In this document: piece after piece, positions 1-9,625 of the stretch
Numbering within the stretch: position 1 is the stretch's first letter
Layout: the number at the start of each line of letters is the position of its first letter
Translations under genes and position numbers: made by a program
Notes under the pieces: model-generated
Database searches by the model: none
Told to the model about the DNA's origin: nothing
What the model saw: the letters and a program-made list of their open reading frames with translations, nothing else
Origin: CAWEHU01 sp963808965
GTDB lineage: Bacteria > Pseudomonadota > Alphaproteobacteria > Acetobacterales > Acetobacteraceae
Length of the DNA stretch: 64,000 bases
Reading direction: 5' to 3'
NCBI GenBank assembly: GCA_963808965.1
Contig: CAWEHU010000012.1
Span: 186,001 to 250,000 of the forward strand

Positions 1-257
1 CGGATGACGTTGGCGGTGAAGTCGCTGAAGCTCTCGGCGCAATCCCCGCCCTGAAGCACGAAGGCGCGCCCCTCGGCCGCCTGCGCCAGCGCGGCCTTGA
101 GCCGCCGCGCTTCGCCGGCGAACACGAGCGGGGGATATCTCCGCAGGCGGTCCTCGGTCCTCGCGAGCTGTGCGGCGTCCGGATAGGCGGGCAACTGCCG
201 GATCGGGCAGGCGCGCCAGGAATCAGGGGTCCAGGGCCGGCTCATCGGGCTGGTCAT
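1..257 (-). CDS. 3-deoxy-7-phosphoheptulonate (DAHP) synthase, class II, N-terminal part
   Basis: First committed step of the shikimate pathway: condensation of phosphoenolpyruvate with erythrose 4-phosphate. Only the first 85 codons are present because the gene runs off the left edge. The N-terminus shows class II (plant/AroA-II type) hallmarks: WTPDSWRACPIRQLP near residues 9-23, then RYPPLVFAGEARRLKA, then LQGGDCAESF near residues 68-77, the Mn-binding and substrate region that contains the conserved Cys. The ATG at 257 is chosen over the in-frame ATG at 245 because a GAGGAA ribosome site lies about 8 nt upstream of 257. It is transcribed away from the dehydratase gene at 435; the 177-nt gap should hold both promoters, but I could not assign them. 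Confidence 0.9.
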   Translation of the reverse strand, partial: MTSPMSRPWTPDSWRACPIRQLPAYPDAAQLARTEDRLRRYPPLVFAGEARRLKAALAQAAEGRAFVLQGGDCAESFSDFTANVI

Positions 258-434
258 CGCGGGTTCCTCATCCACCGCCCTCCAAAGGCGACCGGGTTGT
301 TACCACCGAAGCGCGCGCCCGCGCTACTCGGCTGAGGTCGCGCGCGTTTCGCATTTGCCGAACAGGTCTGGGCTGCGCTCAAATGAGGGGTGGCGGCTGG
401 CAACGCTGCACCGCCCCGCCCCGGAGCCTACATC

Positions 435-2136
435 ATGTCCGATCCTCAGGGCCTCGATCGTGGACTGACGAACTATGGCGACCCCGCGTTCGCCCGCTTC
501 TTGCGCCGGTCCTTTGCCCGCTCCATGGGTCTCTCTTCCGAACTGCTGGACAAGCCCGTCGTCGGCATCGCGGTCTCGCCAAGCGAGTTCAACAACTGCC
601 ACAGATACATGCCCGAACTCGCGGAAGCCGTCGCGCGCGGCGTACTCGCGGCGGGGGCGCTGCCGCGCATTTTCCCGACCATTTCGCTCGGCGAGGTGTT
701 CCTCAATCCGACCAGCATGATGTTCCGCAACCTGATGTCGATGGACGTGGAGGAGATGATCCGCGCCCAACCGATGGACGCGGTCGTGCTGATCGGCGGC
801 TGCGACAAAACCGTGCCGGCGCAGCTGATGGGGGCCGCTTCCGCCCGCCGGCCAGCGATCCAGTTGGTGACAGGCCCCATGAGCACCGGCCGGCACCGTG
901 GCCAACGGCTCGGCGCCTGCACCGATTGCCGGAGTTTCTGGGCCAAGTATCGCGCGGCCTCCATCGAACTCGGACGAGATCGAAGCGGTTGAAGGCCGGC
1001 TGGCGGTCACGGCCGGCACCTGCGCCGTCATGGGCACGGCGAGCACGATGGCTTGTCTCGCCGAGGCCCTCGGCATGTCTCTGCCGGGAACGGCCGCGAT
1101 CCCGGCCGTCAACGCGGCGCGGCTGGTCGCGGCCGAGGAGACAGGAAAGACAGCGGTTCAGCTGATACGCAGGCCGATTACGCCCGAGCAGGTCATCACG
1201 CTCGAATCCATCGAAAATGCGTTCCGGCTGCTGATGGCGCTGGGCGGATCGACGAACGCCGTCGTTCACTTGGCGGCGATCGCGGGACGGGTCGGCGTCG
1301 CCCTCTCGCTCGACCGCATCAACGAACTATCGGACGAGACCCCGGTGCTGGTGGACCTCAAGCCCGTGGGGGAAGGCTACATGGAGGACTTTCATACAGC
1401 CGGTGGGGTCCCGGCCGTGCTGCGCGAACTCCGTTCCCTCCTTCATCTCGATTGCATCGGCGTGGATGGCCTCACGCTGGGGGAACGGCTTGCCCGTCCG
1501 ATCGAGTGGGTGGATCGCGCGGTCATACGGGCGTTCGCGGAGCCGGTCTCACCTGTCGGCGGCCTCATCGCCCTGAAGGGGACACTCGCTCCGGACGGCG
1601 CGATCCTGAAACGCGCCGCCGCCACCCCGTCGCTGTTCGAGTTCGAAGGCCGTGCCGTCGTGTTCGAGAGCCTTGAGGATCTGAGTGCCCGCATCGATGA
1701 TCCGGATCTGGATGTGCTTCCGACCGACGTGCTGGTGCTGAAGAATGCCGGGCCGCACGCCGCGGGAATGCCCGAGGCCGGCTATTTGCCGATCCCCGGT
1801 AAGCTGGCCCGCGCGGGAGTTAAGGACATGGTGCGCATTTCGGATGCTCGCATGAGCGGCACGGCTTATGGCACCATCGTCCTGCACACCGCACCCGAGG
1901 CCGCGGCCGGCGGCCCGTTGGCGGTGGTGCGGAACGGGGACCGTATCGCGCTCTCGGTTCAGAAAAAGCGAATCGATCTTCTCGTGGACGAGAACGAGAT
2001 CAAGCGCCGCCTCGTCTCCTGGGCGCCGCCTCCGATTCCCGAACGGGGCTACAGGGCGTTGTACCGGCGCACGGTCATGCAAGCGCCCAAGGGCGTGGAT
2101 TTCGATTTTCTTGCGCGGCCCTCGGGAGAGCGATGA
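435..2136 (+). CDS. IlvD/Edd-family dehydratase (dihydroxy-acid or aldonic-acid dehydratase), one frameshift
   Basis: Fe-S dehydratase that removes water from a 2,3-dihydroxy acid, either the branched-chain amino-acid intermediate or a sugar acid such as L-arabonate. Three cluster-ligand contexts are visible: FNNCH (about residue 55), GGCDKT (about 120) and GTCAVMGTASTM (about 195), followed by the GGSTNAVVHL and RMSGTAYG blocks of the family. The reading frame breaks between about 960 and 972; removing one base joins WAKYRAAS to DEIEAVEGRLAV and gives 566 residues, the usual length. Without correction the gene looks like two short pieces. The sequence resembles the sugar-acid branch of the family at least as much as true IlvD, so substrate is left open. 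No operon partner is evident. Confidence 0.85.
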
Positions 2137-2159
2137 GTCCTCCGATTCACGCGCCGGCT

Positions 2160-2489
2160 TCAGGCCAGGACGGGACGCACCGCGTTGAGTCCGTCACGAA
2201 GCGATAAGAAGCTGCCCAGTTCGGTGAAGGTTTGGCAGCAAAGAACGATCCACCGCCGCCCTGGCCGATGCAGGCAATAGGCGGCGGCATCGCCTGCGCG
2301 CTCCACGATTACGATCCGGTCGATACTGTCGGGCTCGTCCCGCTCATTCCGTGCGCTGACGTAGACCGACGCGATCCCCCGATCTCGCGCCGCGCGGCCC
2401 CATCGCATCGCCATCGCTCGCTCCTCGGCCGAGAGAAGGGGAGGAGACGGAAAAGACAACACGGTCGCGGACACGCCAGGCTCACCCAA
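2160..2489 (-). CDS. hypothetical protein, 109 aa
   Basis: A small acidic/basic mixed protein without a family I recognise. There is no signal peptide or membrane segment. The middle reads like a beta-alpha-beta unit (ASVYVSARNERDEPDSIDRIVIVE), and the tail contains RWIVLCCQTFTELG. The amino-acid composition looks coding, and no better frame covers this stretch. The gene is convergent with the dehydratase ending at 2136 and is separated by about 90 nt from the SMR-like gene. It could be a stress or regulatory accessory protein, but nothing here shows it. Confidence 0.5.
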   Translation of the reverse strand: MGEPGVSATVLSFPSPPLLSAEERAMAMRWGRAARDRGIASVYVSARNERDEPDSIDRIVIVERAGDAAAYCLHRPGRRWIVLCCQTFTELGSFLSLRDGLNAVRPVLA

Positions 2490-2581
2490 TCAGGACGGCC
2501 CGATCATATCACCTGTAGGTTGAATAGTCCACCACGTAGATAAACTTCAGTTTTACATCGGCGCCCCTGTGCCGGAGGCAA

Positions 2582-2914
2582 TCAGGCCAAAGCAAGCAAC
2601 AGCACCCCCGTCGAGATGAGACAGATCGCCGCGACATGAGTGCCGCCCATCGGCTCGGCAAAGGCGTAGTGCCCGATCAGCGCCGCCGCGATGTAGGAGA
2701 TCGCGGTGCAGGGCAGGGCCACCGACATCGGGATTCGCCGAAGCGCCACGATGTAGAGCAGCGCAGCGCCGCCATAGAGAGAGAGGCCGAGCAGGGTGTG
2801 CCAACCGAGCAGCTGGCCGAAGAAGTCGGAAGCTCCGGCACCCGCCTTGAGCAAGGTCTGCCCGACCATGCTGGTGGCGATGGCCACCATCAGGACCAGC
2901 CAATAGAGGGTCAC
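2582..2914 (-). CDS. SMR/EamA-like small membrane transporter, ArnE-type flippase subunit candidate
   Basis: A 110-residue, four-helix inner membrane protein. Hydrophobic stretches are at about residues 3-22, 37-57, 63-82 and 88-108, and a Gly/Gln-rich first helix (MVGQTLLKAGAG) is seen as in small multidrug resistance relatives. Its ATG overlaps the stop of the upstream glycosyltransferase by ATGA (2911-2914), so the two are translationally coupled. In comparable loci, SMR-like proteins paired with polyprenyl-phosphate glycosyltransferases flip the lipid-linked sugar across the membrane (ArnE/ArnF, GtrA-like roles). That role is inferred here from context. A drug-export SMR is the alternative. 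Confidence 0.75.
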   Translation of the reverse strand: MTLYWLVLMVAIATSMVGQTLLKAGAGASDFFGQLLGWHTLLGLSLYGGAALLYIVALRRIPMSVALPCTAISYIAAALIGHYAFAEPMGGTHVAAICLISTGVLLLALA

Positions 2915-3943
2915 GCTGCCTCCCGGCGCGCCGCCGCCGCCTCGTTGCGTTCGACCAGGCGCACCGTGCCTTGCGGCTTGCCGTTCGCGGACAGGAACGT
3001 GCGGCCGACATACTCGCCGAGCACGCCCAGGATCATCGACTGAACTCCCGAGACGAGCAGGATCACCGTCATGGTCGAAGCCCAGCCCGACGGCGTGTTG
3101 CGGGTGAGCAACGCCTCCGCGATGGTCAGTACCGCACCGACCCCGCCGAGCAGCGCCATTCCGGCGCCTGCGAGCACCGCCAGCCGCAGCGGACCAAGCG
3201 AAAAGCTCGTCGCCAGGTTGAGCCAGAGGCGCACCAGACGTTCGATGTTGTAATTGGAGTGGCCCTTAGCGCGCGGAAGGTGCCGCACCTCGATGCTGTC
3301 GATCCGCTGCGTGACCTGCATAATCAGTCCGTCGACGTAAGGATACGGCCCCCGATAGCGCGTCACGGCCCGGACCACCAGCGCCGACATGCAGCGGAAT
3401 GAAGAAAGATAGAGTCCCTTGGGCTTGTCCAGCAGCCAATCCGCGACCTTGTTGGCGAAGCGGCTTCCCAGATTGCGCCAGGCGGCATGCTTCTTCACGG
3501 CATAGCGGGTATAGACCACGTCCCAGCCGCCAACGCGGGCGTGGTCGGTACAATCGGACCACCTCCTCCGGCGGGTTTTGCAAATCATCGTCCATGGTGA
3601 TGACGTAAGCCCCGCGGGCATGGCGCAGCCCGGTCATGACCGCGTTATGCTCGCCGAAGTTGCGGGCGTGCTCGACATAGGTGATCGGGATGCCGGCTGT
3701 GCGCACCAGCCTCCGGCACACTTCCCCCGAACCGTCCGGGCTGCCGTCGTTGACCAATACCACCTCGATCCCGCCGGCCGGCTTCAACTCGGCTAAGGCC
3801 CTAACCAGCTGGCCGACCGAGGAAGCGCCGTTGTAGACCGGAACGACGATCGACAATCCTATCGTGGGCCCCCCCGGTGGGGCCACGGCCACCGGATAAC
3901 CAGTGGGCACAGCAAACTCCATCTCGCTCGTATCCTCGTTCAT
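2911..3943 (-). CDS. GT2-family polyprenyl-phosphate glycosyltransferase (DPM1/ArnC/GtrB-like), one frameshift
   Basis: Transfers a sugar from a nucleotide donor to a polyprenyl phosphate at the cytoplasmic face. The N-terminal GT-A domain shows LSIVVPVYNG, VLVNDGSPDGS and the catalytic DDDLQNPPEE; the C-terminus has two membrane helices (about residues 245-270 and 285-310) typical of GtrB/ArnC proteins. The frame breaks at about 3547: removing one G joins EEVVRLY to DHARVGGWDVVY, and the gene becomes 343 residues, a normal length. The start at 3943 is supported by ATGA overlap with the methyltransferase stop at 3940. It is the middle gene of a three-gene coupled set, so lipid-linked sugar synthesis followed by flipping is the likely role. 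Confidence 0.87.
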
Positions 3944-4653
3944 GGGCGGATAGCCGTCGCCAGCACCGAACCGCCGGCCGGCACCGCGACGGGTAGCCGC
4001 CGCTCCACCTCTGTCACGCCATACAGCATCGCGTCCAGCCAAGGCGGAAAGGCGGCAACATCCGAGGCGGAATCATGGCGCATGCGCAGCTTGCGTTGGA
4101 CCACCATCAGCGGCAGCAGCAAACCGTTCCAGTATCGCGTCGCGATCTGTCCGAACCCGGCCGAGTGGAGCATGGACCGCAGCTCTCCCGCGCTCTGACG
4201 CCGGGCATTATGCACCCGGCGGTCATGCGCCGACATCAACCACGAATAGGCGGGCATATTGACGACCAGCCGGCCGCCCGGCCGCAGGACCCGCCGCAAT
4301 TCGGCCAAGGCGGCCGGTGGATCCACGGCCTGATGACACAGCAGGTCGGCGGCTACCACCGCGTCGAAGCAGCTGCCTTGGAAGGGCATGGCATTGACGC
4401 TGCCCCGCACGACGGTCGCGCCGGACTTGGCCGCGGCCCGCTGCCCCGCATGCTCGGACCATTCGAGCCCAACGAGTGCGAGGTCTTTGCGGCGCGGGCC
4501 TATGAAGGCGAGCAGCCCCCCGGTACCGCAACCCGCGTCCAAAACGCGACCTTCGATTCCGGCGAGCGCCTCGAACATACGCGTGTGTAGAGCACGGTAC
4601 CACCACATCCGCTGCTCGACTGCGTCCATTCGCGCATATTCGGCGGGCTCCAT
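3940..4653 (-). CDS. class I SAM-dependent methyltransferase (Methyltransf_11 type)
   Basis: About 237 residues with the seven-strand Rossmann signature: motif I VLDAGCGTGGLLAFIG near residues 38-53, acidic post-I region LVGLEWS, motif II FDAVVAADLLCH and post-motif LRPGGRLVVNMP. The start is set at MEPAEYARMD (4653), which fits the family; longer upstream extensions are basic and non-conserved. The ribosome site there is weak. It is first in the ATGA-coupled set with the GT2 enzyme and the SMR-like protein, so its substrate may be a sugar or lipid-linked glycan. This is inference. It is divergent from the membrane gene at 4767. Confidence 0.85.
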   Translation of the reverse strand: MEPAEYARMDAVEQRMWWYRALHTRMFEALAGIEGRVLDAGCGTGGLLAFIGPRRKDLALVGLEWSEHAGQRAAAKSGATVVRGSVNAMPFQGSCFDAVVAADLLCHQAVDPPAALAELRRVLRPGGRLVVNMPAYSWLMSAHDRRVHNARRQSAGELRSMLHSAGFGQIATRYWNGLLLPLMVVQRKLRMRHDSASDVAAFPPWLDAMLYGVTEVERRLPVAVPAGGSVLATAIRP

Positions 4654-4766
4654 GAGGGGCTTTTTGATCGCGATCGCGGCCACGCCGCAATCCCGCCACG
4701 CCCTGCCTTGTGCCCGCCTCAGCCTCGGGCCAGGAGGGCGCATGCGCATTCATTGCCCCTAACCCG

Positions 4767-6372
4767 ATGGCCGCAAGCGACGCGGTGTCGAGGCCGAGCT
4801 TGTCTGACCGCTTTGCCGGCCGGGTTCGCGCTCGGGACGGGTGGGGGTTGGTCCTCGCGCTGGCACCCGCGCTCCTGTTCCTCCCCGCGGTGCTGGCTCC
4901 GCCCGTGAACCACGATGTGGCCGCGATCTTGTCCTTCAGTCAGCGCTGGCTCGGGGGCGAGCGTCTTTATACCGACCTGATCGACGTCAATCCGCCGCTG
5001 ATCTTCGTGCTCAACCTTATCCCCGCAGGGATAGCGAGCTGGACGAAGCTCGACGCGATAGAGGCGCTGCGAGTTTGCGTTTTCGGGCTACGGAGCGTTC
5101 GCGGGCTGGCTCGCGTTCCGCGTCCGCGATCGCGCCTGCGAGGGTGTCGCCGAGCGGTTGTTTGTCGACGTGCTGCCCGCGCTATTCCTGCTGGCCGCCG
5201 GCTACGATTTCGGTCAGCGGGAACACCTGATGGCGCTCGGGGCGCTACCCTATTTGCTGTGCGCGGCCCGCCGTGCGACGGGTGAGCGCCCGCGTGGGCG
5301 CGTTGCGGCCGCGCTGCTGGCCAGCGTGGCATTCGCGCTGAAGCCACACTTTCTGGCAATCCCGGCGCTGGTCGAGTTCGGCGTGATCGCGGAGCGAGGG
5401 TTCCGCCGCAGCAGAACGTCGCTGCGCGATCCAGTTCCCTGGATCATGGGCGCACTGTGGCTCGCCTACCTCGCCTCGCTGCCGGTACTATTTCCGGACT
5501 TCCTGGGCTCGGTGGTTCCGCTCGTCTGGAACTTCTACCTCGATCTCGGCGGACTCAGCCCGTGGCGGGTCTTGCTGCTGCCGCGAATGGCGTGCGCGAT
5601 CTGCTTGCTGGCACCGCTGCTGTGGATCGCGTTCCGCCGATCACCCCGGCTCCCGGGGTCGCCCAGTCTCGGGCTACCACTGATGCTCGGCGTGTCGGCA
5701 CTCGGCGCCGTCGGCGCGGCGGTCGCGCAACATAAGGGCTGGTCGTACCACATCCTCCCGATCGAGCTTTTCGCGTCAGCGTGTGCCGGGGTGCTCGCCT
5801 GCCGCTGGCTCGACCGCTCCGGAGCAAGTTCGTCCGCCCGCACGCTCCGCCGCATCGCGGCTGTTTGTGCCGGGCTGTTTGCGCTCTATGCACTGGTGAG
5901 CCGAGAGGCGCCGTGGAGGGAGATCGGCTATTCCAGGGGCGCCGTCGCGGGTCTTACGCGCTTGATTTCTGAGCAGATTGCTCCCGGCGAGCGGGTGCTT
6001 GTCCTCTCGCCCGGCATCTACCCGATCTATCCGGCGCTCAACTACGCCGGCGTGCGATCCTCCTCGCGCACGATGAACATGTGGCCGCTTCAAGGTGCTT
6101 ACCGGCAATGCTCGTCGGACGGCCGTCGCTATCGCGAAGCTTCGGAGATGGGTCGGCCGGAGTTTTTCGTTTATCGTACCGTCGCCGAGGACTTCGCGAA
6201 GGCGCCGCCCGCGGCAGTGGTGGTGGATAGACAACCTGGCATACTCTGGTGCGGCGAGGAGTTCGACTTCGTTGCGTACTTCATCCGCAACCCGCTCTTC
6301 GCTCAGATTTGGTCGCATTACCGGCTCAGCGCCGAATGGGACCGCTATCGCGTCTACATCCGGAAGGACTGA
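4767..6372 (+). CDS. polytopic membrane protein, glycosyltransferase family 39/ArnT-like candidate, one frameshift
   Basis: Reconstructed as 534 residues with about ten hydrophobic segments, an early loop LIDVNPPLIF after PPVNHDVAAI, and a soluble C-terminal part ending YRVYIRKD. This layout, an acidic extracytoplasmic loop after helix 1 and a periplasmic tail, is that of GT-C enzymes that use polyprenyl-linked sugars. The frame changes at the T-run 5080-5083; removal of one T joins ALRVCV to SGYGAFAGWLAFRV. The gene is head-to-head with the methyltransferase/GT2/SMR set, and a lipid-sugar-using transferase would complete that pathway. I do not see a motif that fixes the substrate. The alternative is an unrelated membrane protein of unknown function. 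Confidence 0.65.
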
Positions 6373-6375
6373 CCC

Positions 6376-7212
6376 ATGGCCTACGAGGAGTATGTCGGGA
6401 CCACCGAGAAGCGCACCGATACGGTCTGGCCCTTGCTGATCCGTGGTCTTGCGGCGACGCTGGATGTACCGCAAGCGGAAGTGTCACCGAACGACCTGCT
6501 GCCGCCGCTCTGGCACTGGATGTTGTTCCAGGACTGGGCGCCGGCTTCGGGCCTCGGACCCGACGGCCATCCGAAGCGCGGCGGCTTTCTTCCTCCTGTC
6601 AACGACCTGCCACGCCGGATGTGGGCGGGCGGGCGGGTCGAGTTCATGGGCGACCTCCGCGCGGGGAATACCGTCCGGCGCACCAGCACCATCCTCAAAG
6701 TCGAGGAAAAGACCGGCGGCACCGGCCGGCTCGTGTTCGTGACCGTGCGTCATGAGATCCACGGACCGCCGGGCCTATGCATCGCCGAGGAACAGGATAT
6801 CGTCTACCGGGGTGCGGAAGGTGCCGCGGTCAAGCCGGCGGAAAAGGCCCCGCCGCCGCCGGAAGGCGCGTTCACCCGGACCGTGCGGCCGGATCCGGTC
6901 ATGCTGTTCCGCTACTCAGCCCTGACCGCGAATGGCCACCGTATCCATTACGACCTCGACTACGTCACCAAGGAGGAAGGCTATCCCGGGCTGGTCGTGC
7001 ACGGGCCGTTGCAGGCGACGCTGCTCGCCGATCTCGTGCGGCGCAACCGGCCAGGAAGCTACATCACCCGTTTCGGCTTCCGCGGTCGGAGGCCGGCTTT
7101 CCATCAGAACGACCTCACCTTGCTTGGCTGGGAGCAGGACGGAATCCTGCGGCTGGAAACGCGCGACCACGAGGGCGCGGTCAGCATGGTGGCCGAAGCC
7201 GTGCTCGCCTGA
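6376..7212 (+). CDS. HTD2/FAS1-like MaoC-type acyl-CoA (mesaconyl-C4-CoA or 3-hydroxyacyl) hydratase
   Basis: A 278-residue double hot-dog protein. The N-terminal half is a FAS1-like dehydratase domain; the C-terminal half carries the hydratase-2 motif, RYSALTANGHRIHYDLDY at about residues 177-194, with the catalytic Asn/His region, followed by GYPGLVVHGPLQATLL. Family members hydrate mesaconyl-C4-CoA, itaconyl-CoA or 3-hydroxyacyl thioesters. The start ATG is 3 nt after the preceding stop, suggesting co-transcription with the membrane gene by position only. The MBL hydrolase follows after 26 nt. The substrate cannot be fixed from sequence. Confidence 0.85.
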   Translation: MAYEEYVGTTEKRTDTVWPLLIRGLAATLDVPQAEVSPNDLLPPLWHWMLFQDWAPASGLGPDGHPKRGGFLPPVNDLPRRMWAGGRVEFMGDLRAGNTVRRTSTILKVEEKTGGTGRLVFVTVRHEIHGPPGLCIAEEQDIVYRGAEGAAVKPAEKAPPPPEGAFTRTVRPDPVMLFRYSALTANGHRIHYDLDYVTKEEGYPGLVVHGPLQATLLADLVRRNRPGSYITRFGFRGRRPAFHQNDLTLLGWEQDGILRLETRDHEGAVSMVAEAVLA

Positions 7213-7238
7213 CCGGCTAAGCAGAAAACGGGGGCCGC

Positions 7239-8072
7239 ATGGGCTTTCTGACCGAGACCGAGCCCCCTCGGGGACCCCCCCTCGGGGTGCTGCCCGGCAT
7301 TCGTCGCATCGTCGCGGCCAATCCCGGCCCGATGACCTATCACGGCACCAACACCTATTTGATCGACGGGCCGGAGGGAGTCGTGGTGCTGGATCCGGGT
7401 CCCGACCGGCCCGAACACATAGAGGCCATCCTGGAGGCGACCGGGGAGGCAATATCGCTCATCCTGCTCAGCCATACGCATCTCGATCACGTCGGCGCGG
7501 TGCCGGGGCTGAAGCAGGCAACCGGGGCGCCGGTCGCGGCTTTCGCGGTCAGTGCGCTCGAAGGTTTCGCACCCGATATCGGACTAAACGACGGTGACAC
7601 CATCGCCGGCTTCGGCGCGCTGCATACGCCGGGGCACGCATCCGATCACCTCTGCTTTGCCCTGAAGGCACCCGATCGCACGCGCGTCTTGTTCAGCGCC
7701 GACCATGTGATGTCCTGGTCGAGCAGCATCGTCAGCCCGCCCGGCGGGAATATGCGGGACTACTTCGCGAGCCTGCGCCGCTTGCTCGACCGCGACGACG
7801 ATGTGTTCTTGCCCGGCCACGGGCCGCCGCTGCCCGAGCCGCGCAACTTGGTGGAGGCGCTGCTGCACCATCGGCAAGAGCGTGAGCGCGCGATCCTGCA
7901 AGCCTTGACCATCACCGGGCCGGCGGGGACGCACGCCATCATGAACGCGCTGTATTCGCAGACGGAGCCGATGTTGCGACGCGCGGCCGAGCGCAACGTG
8001 CTGGCGCATCTGCTCAAGCTGGAGGCGGAAGGTCTTGTCGTGCGGGACGTCTCGGTCTGGAGGTCCGCGTAA
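7239..8072 (+). CDS. MBL-fold metallo-hydrolase, LACTB2-like
   Basis: A 277-residue metallo-beta-lactamase-fold hydrolase. The metal-binding motif SHTHLDHVG is near residue 79, further ligands are in HTPGHASDH and FSADHVM, and the distal H is in LPGHGPPL. The N-terminus NPGPMTYHGTNTYLI and the C-terminal winged-helix-like segment (MNALYSQTEPMLRRAAERNVLAHLLKLEAEGLV) match the LACTB2/RNase-like or thioesterase-like MBL branch. It stops one nucleotide before the stop of the convergent SDR gene. The function is a hydrolase of thioester or phosphodiester type; the family does not settle which. Confidence 0.88.
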   Translation: MGFLTETEPPRGPPLGVLPGIRRIVAANPGPMTYHGTNTYLIDGPEGVVVLDPGPDRPEHIEAILEATGEAISLILLSHTHLDHVGAVPGLKQATGAPVAAFAVSALEGFAPDIGLNDGDTIAGFGALHTPGHASDHLCFALKAPDRTRVLFSADHVMSWSSSIVSPPGGNMRDYFASLRRLLDRDDDVFLPGHGPPLPEPRNLVEALLHHRQERERAILQALTITGPAGTHAIMNALYSQTEPMLRRAAERNVLAHLLKLEAEGLVVRDVSVWRSA

Positions 8073-8073
8073 G

Positions 8074-8992
8074 TCAGACCGGGTCCCAGCTGAACACGTC
8101 GCCGCTGCGGTCGAGCGGCACGAAGGAGGGCTTGAGGGCCGGGATCGCATGTTCGGCGATCAGCTCCGGGGTCCACCCTTCGGCTCGGTGCACGACTCCG
8201 GAATGGGCGCGGGGAGCTGAACAGGAAGATCTCGTTGAGCCGCGTACCGAACACCTGGCCCGTTACCTGCTTGGCCGCGTCGGACGCAAGGAACACGGCG
8301 AGCGCCGCGTTCTTGTCGGGGGTCATCTGCTGCATCCGCGCCACCCTGGCCTGTTCCTCCGGTGTGGCGGCGGGAATCGCCTCGGTCATACGGCTCCAGG
8401 CGAAGGGCGCGATGCAGTTGGAGCGCACCTCGTAACGGCGCATGTCGAGCGCGATCGACTTCGAGAGCGCCGCGATCCCGAGCTTCGCAGCCGCATAATT
8501 GGCCTGACCGAAATTGCCGATCAGGCCGGAGGTGCTGGTCATGTGAACAAAGGCACCGCTTCCCTGGTTGCGGAAATGCGGGGCGGCCGCTCGGGAGACG
8601 AAGAAGCTGCCGTTCAGATGGACCCCGATAACGGCCAGCCAATCCTCGGGCGACATCTTGTGGAAGATCACGTCCCGCAGGATGCCCGCGTTGTTCACCA
8701 CGGCGTCGATCCTGCCGAAATGATCGAGCGCGGCCTCCACGATCTTCTGGGCGGAGTTCCAATCCGCGACGCTGTCCGTGCTGATCTCGGCCTCGCCGCC
8801 GCGTTCGCGAATGAGGGTTCGGGTCTCCTCGGCCGGACTTGCCGAGCCGCCCTCGCCGGAGAGGGACGCCCCGACATCGTTGATGATGACCCGCGCCCCC
8901 GCCCCCGCCATCATCACGGCGATAGCCCGGCCGATGCCGCCTCCGGCCCCGGTGACTACGGCAACCTTGCCTGCGAGCAGCGATTCGGCCAT
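8074..8992 (-). CDS. short-chain dehydrogenase/reductase (3-hydroxyacyl-CoA dehydrogenase-like), one frameshift
   Basis: NAD(P)-dependent oxidoreductase with cofactor motif TGAGGGIG (residues 15-22), NNAG (about 92), catalytic Ser in MTSTSG and Tyr/Lys in NYAAAKLG. The tail TGQVFGTRLNEIFLFS is like the SDR domain of peroxisomal multifunctional enzyme type 2 and bacterial (R)-3-hydroxyacyl-CoA dehydrogenases. The frame breaks at about 8194; removing one base continues RSVHRAEGWTPELIAEHAIP and ends at SWDPV with the stop at 8074-8076. This gives 305 residues and leaves just one nucleotide between it and the MBL gene. Together with the nearby hydratase, fatty acyl metabolism is plausible. Confidence 0.85.
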
Positions 8993-9145
8993 CCACGCCT
9001 CCTCTGGCAGCCACGCGACCCTTAAGCGGCCCGGAGCGGATTGTGAACCCGTCTGCTGCGCTCAACCTCTTGACGCTGTAGCCCCGATGAGCCATGTCCC
9101 GGCAATCAGGACCGCCTGGGTCCGCTTAGCCACACATAGGCTCCA

Positions 9146-9616
9146 ATGCTGCGGTTATCGAAGCTGACCGACTACGCGGTTGTGGTGCTCGTCCGTCTTT
9201 CGAGCGGCGACACCGTCCAGACCTCGCCCGGAATTGCCTCCGGCACCGGTATTCCCGAGCCGACGGTCGCCAAAGTTTTGAAAGCGTTGGCTGGGAGGGG
9301 TCTGGTCGCCTCGCAGCGTGGCGCGCGGGGCGGCTATCGTCTGATGCGGCCCTTGGCTTCCATCCCCATCGCCGACGTGATCGCGGCGATTGACGGGCCG
9401 ATTGCGTTGGCGGCCTGCGTCGACGGGTCTCATACGAGCTGCGAGGCCCTCGATCTCTGCCCGATGCGGGGGCGGTGGGACCCGGTGAACGAGGCGATCA
9501 ATCAGGCGCTCTCCGCGATCACCTTGGCCGACATGCAGGAGGCCGCTATTCCGCGGCCTTTCCGCGTTCCGGCAAAAGCGCCGCTTCCGGTCGCTCACGT
9601 GCCCGTAGCCGAGTAG
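9146..9616 (+). CDS. Rrf2-family SUF operon regulator
   Basis: A 156-residue winged-helix regulator of the IscR/SufR group. The N-terminus MLRLSKLTDYAVVVLVRLS and the recognition region EPTVAKVLKALAGRGLV are typical. Three Cys in CVDGSHTSCEALDLC (about residues 92-106) form the cluster-binding site that lets IscR-type proteins sense Fe-S status. It is the first gene of the SUF operon; sufB starts 10 nt after its stop, so it probably autoregulates the operon. No operator was identified with confidence in the 150 nt upstream. Confidence 0.92.
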   Translation: MLRLSKLTDYAVVVLVRLSSGDTVQTSPGIASGTGIPEPTVAKVLKALAGRGLVASQRGARGGYRLMRPLASIPIADVIAAIDGPIALAACVDGSHTSCEALDLCPMRGRWDPVNEAINQALSAITLADMQEAAIPRPFRVPAKAPLPVAHVPVAE

Positions 9617-9625
9617 GGAAGTCCA

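Noticed and set aside
8132..9025. 297-codon plus-strand frame opposite the SDR gene
   Set aside because: Antisense shadow of a well-supported SDR; no motif and poor composition.
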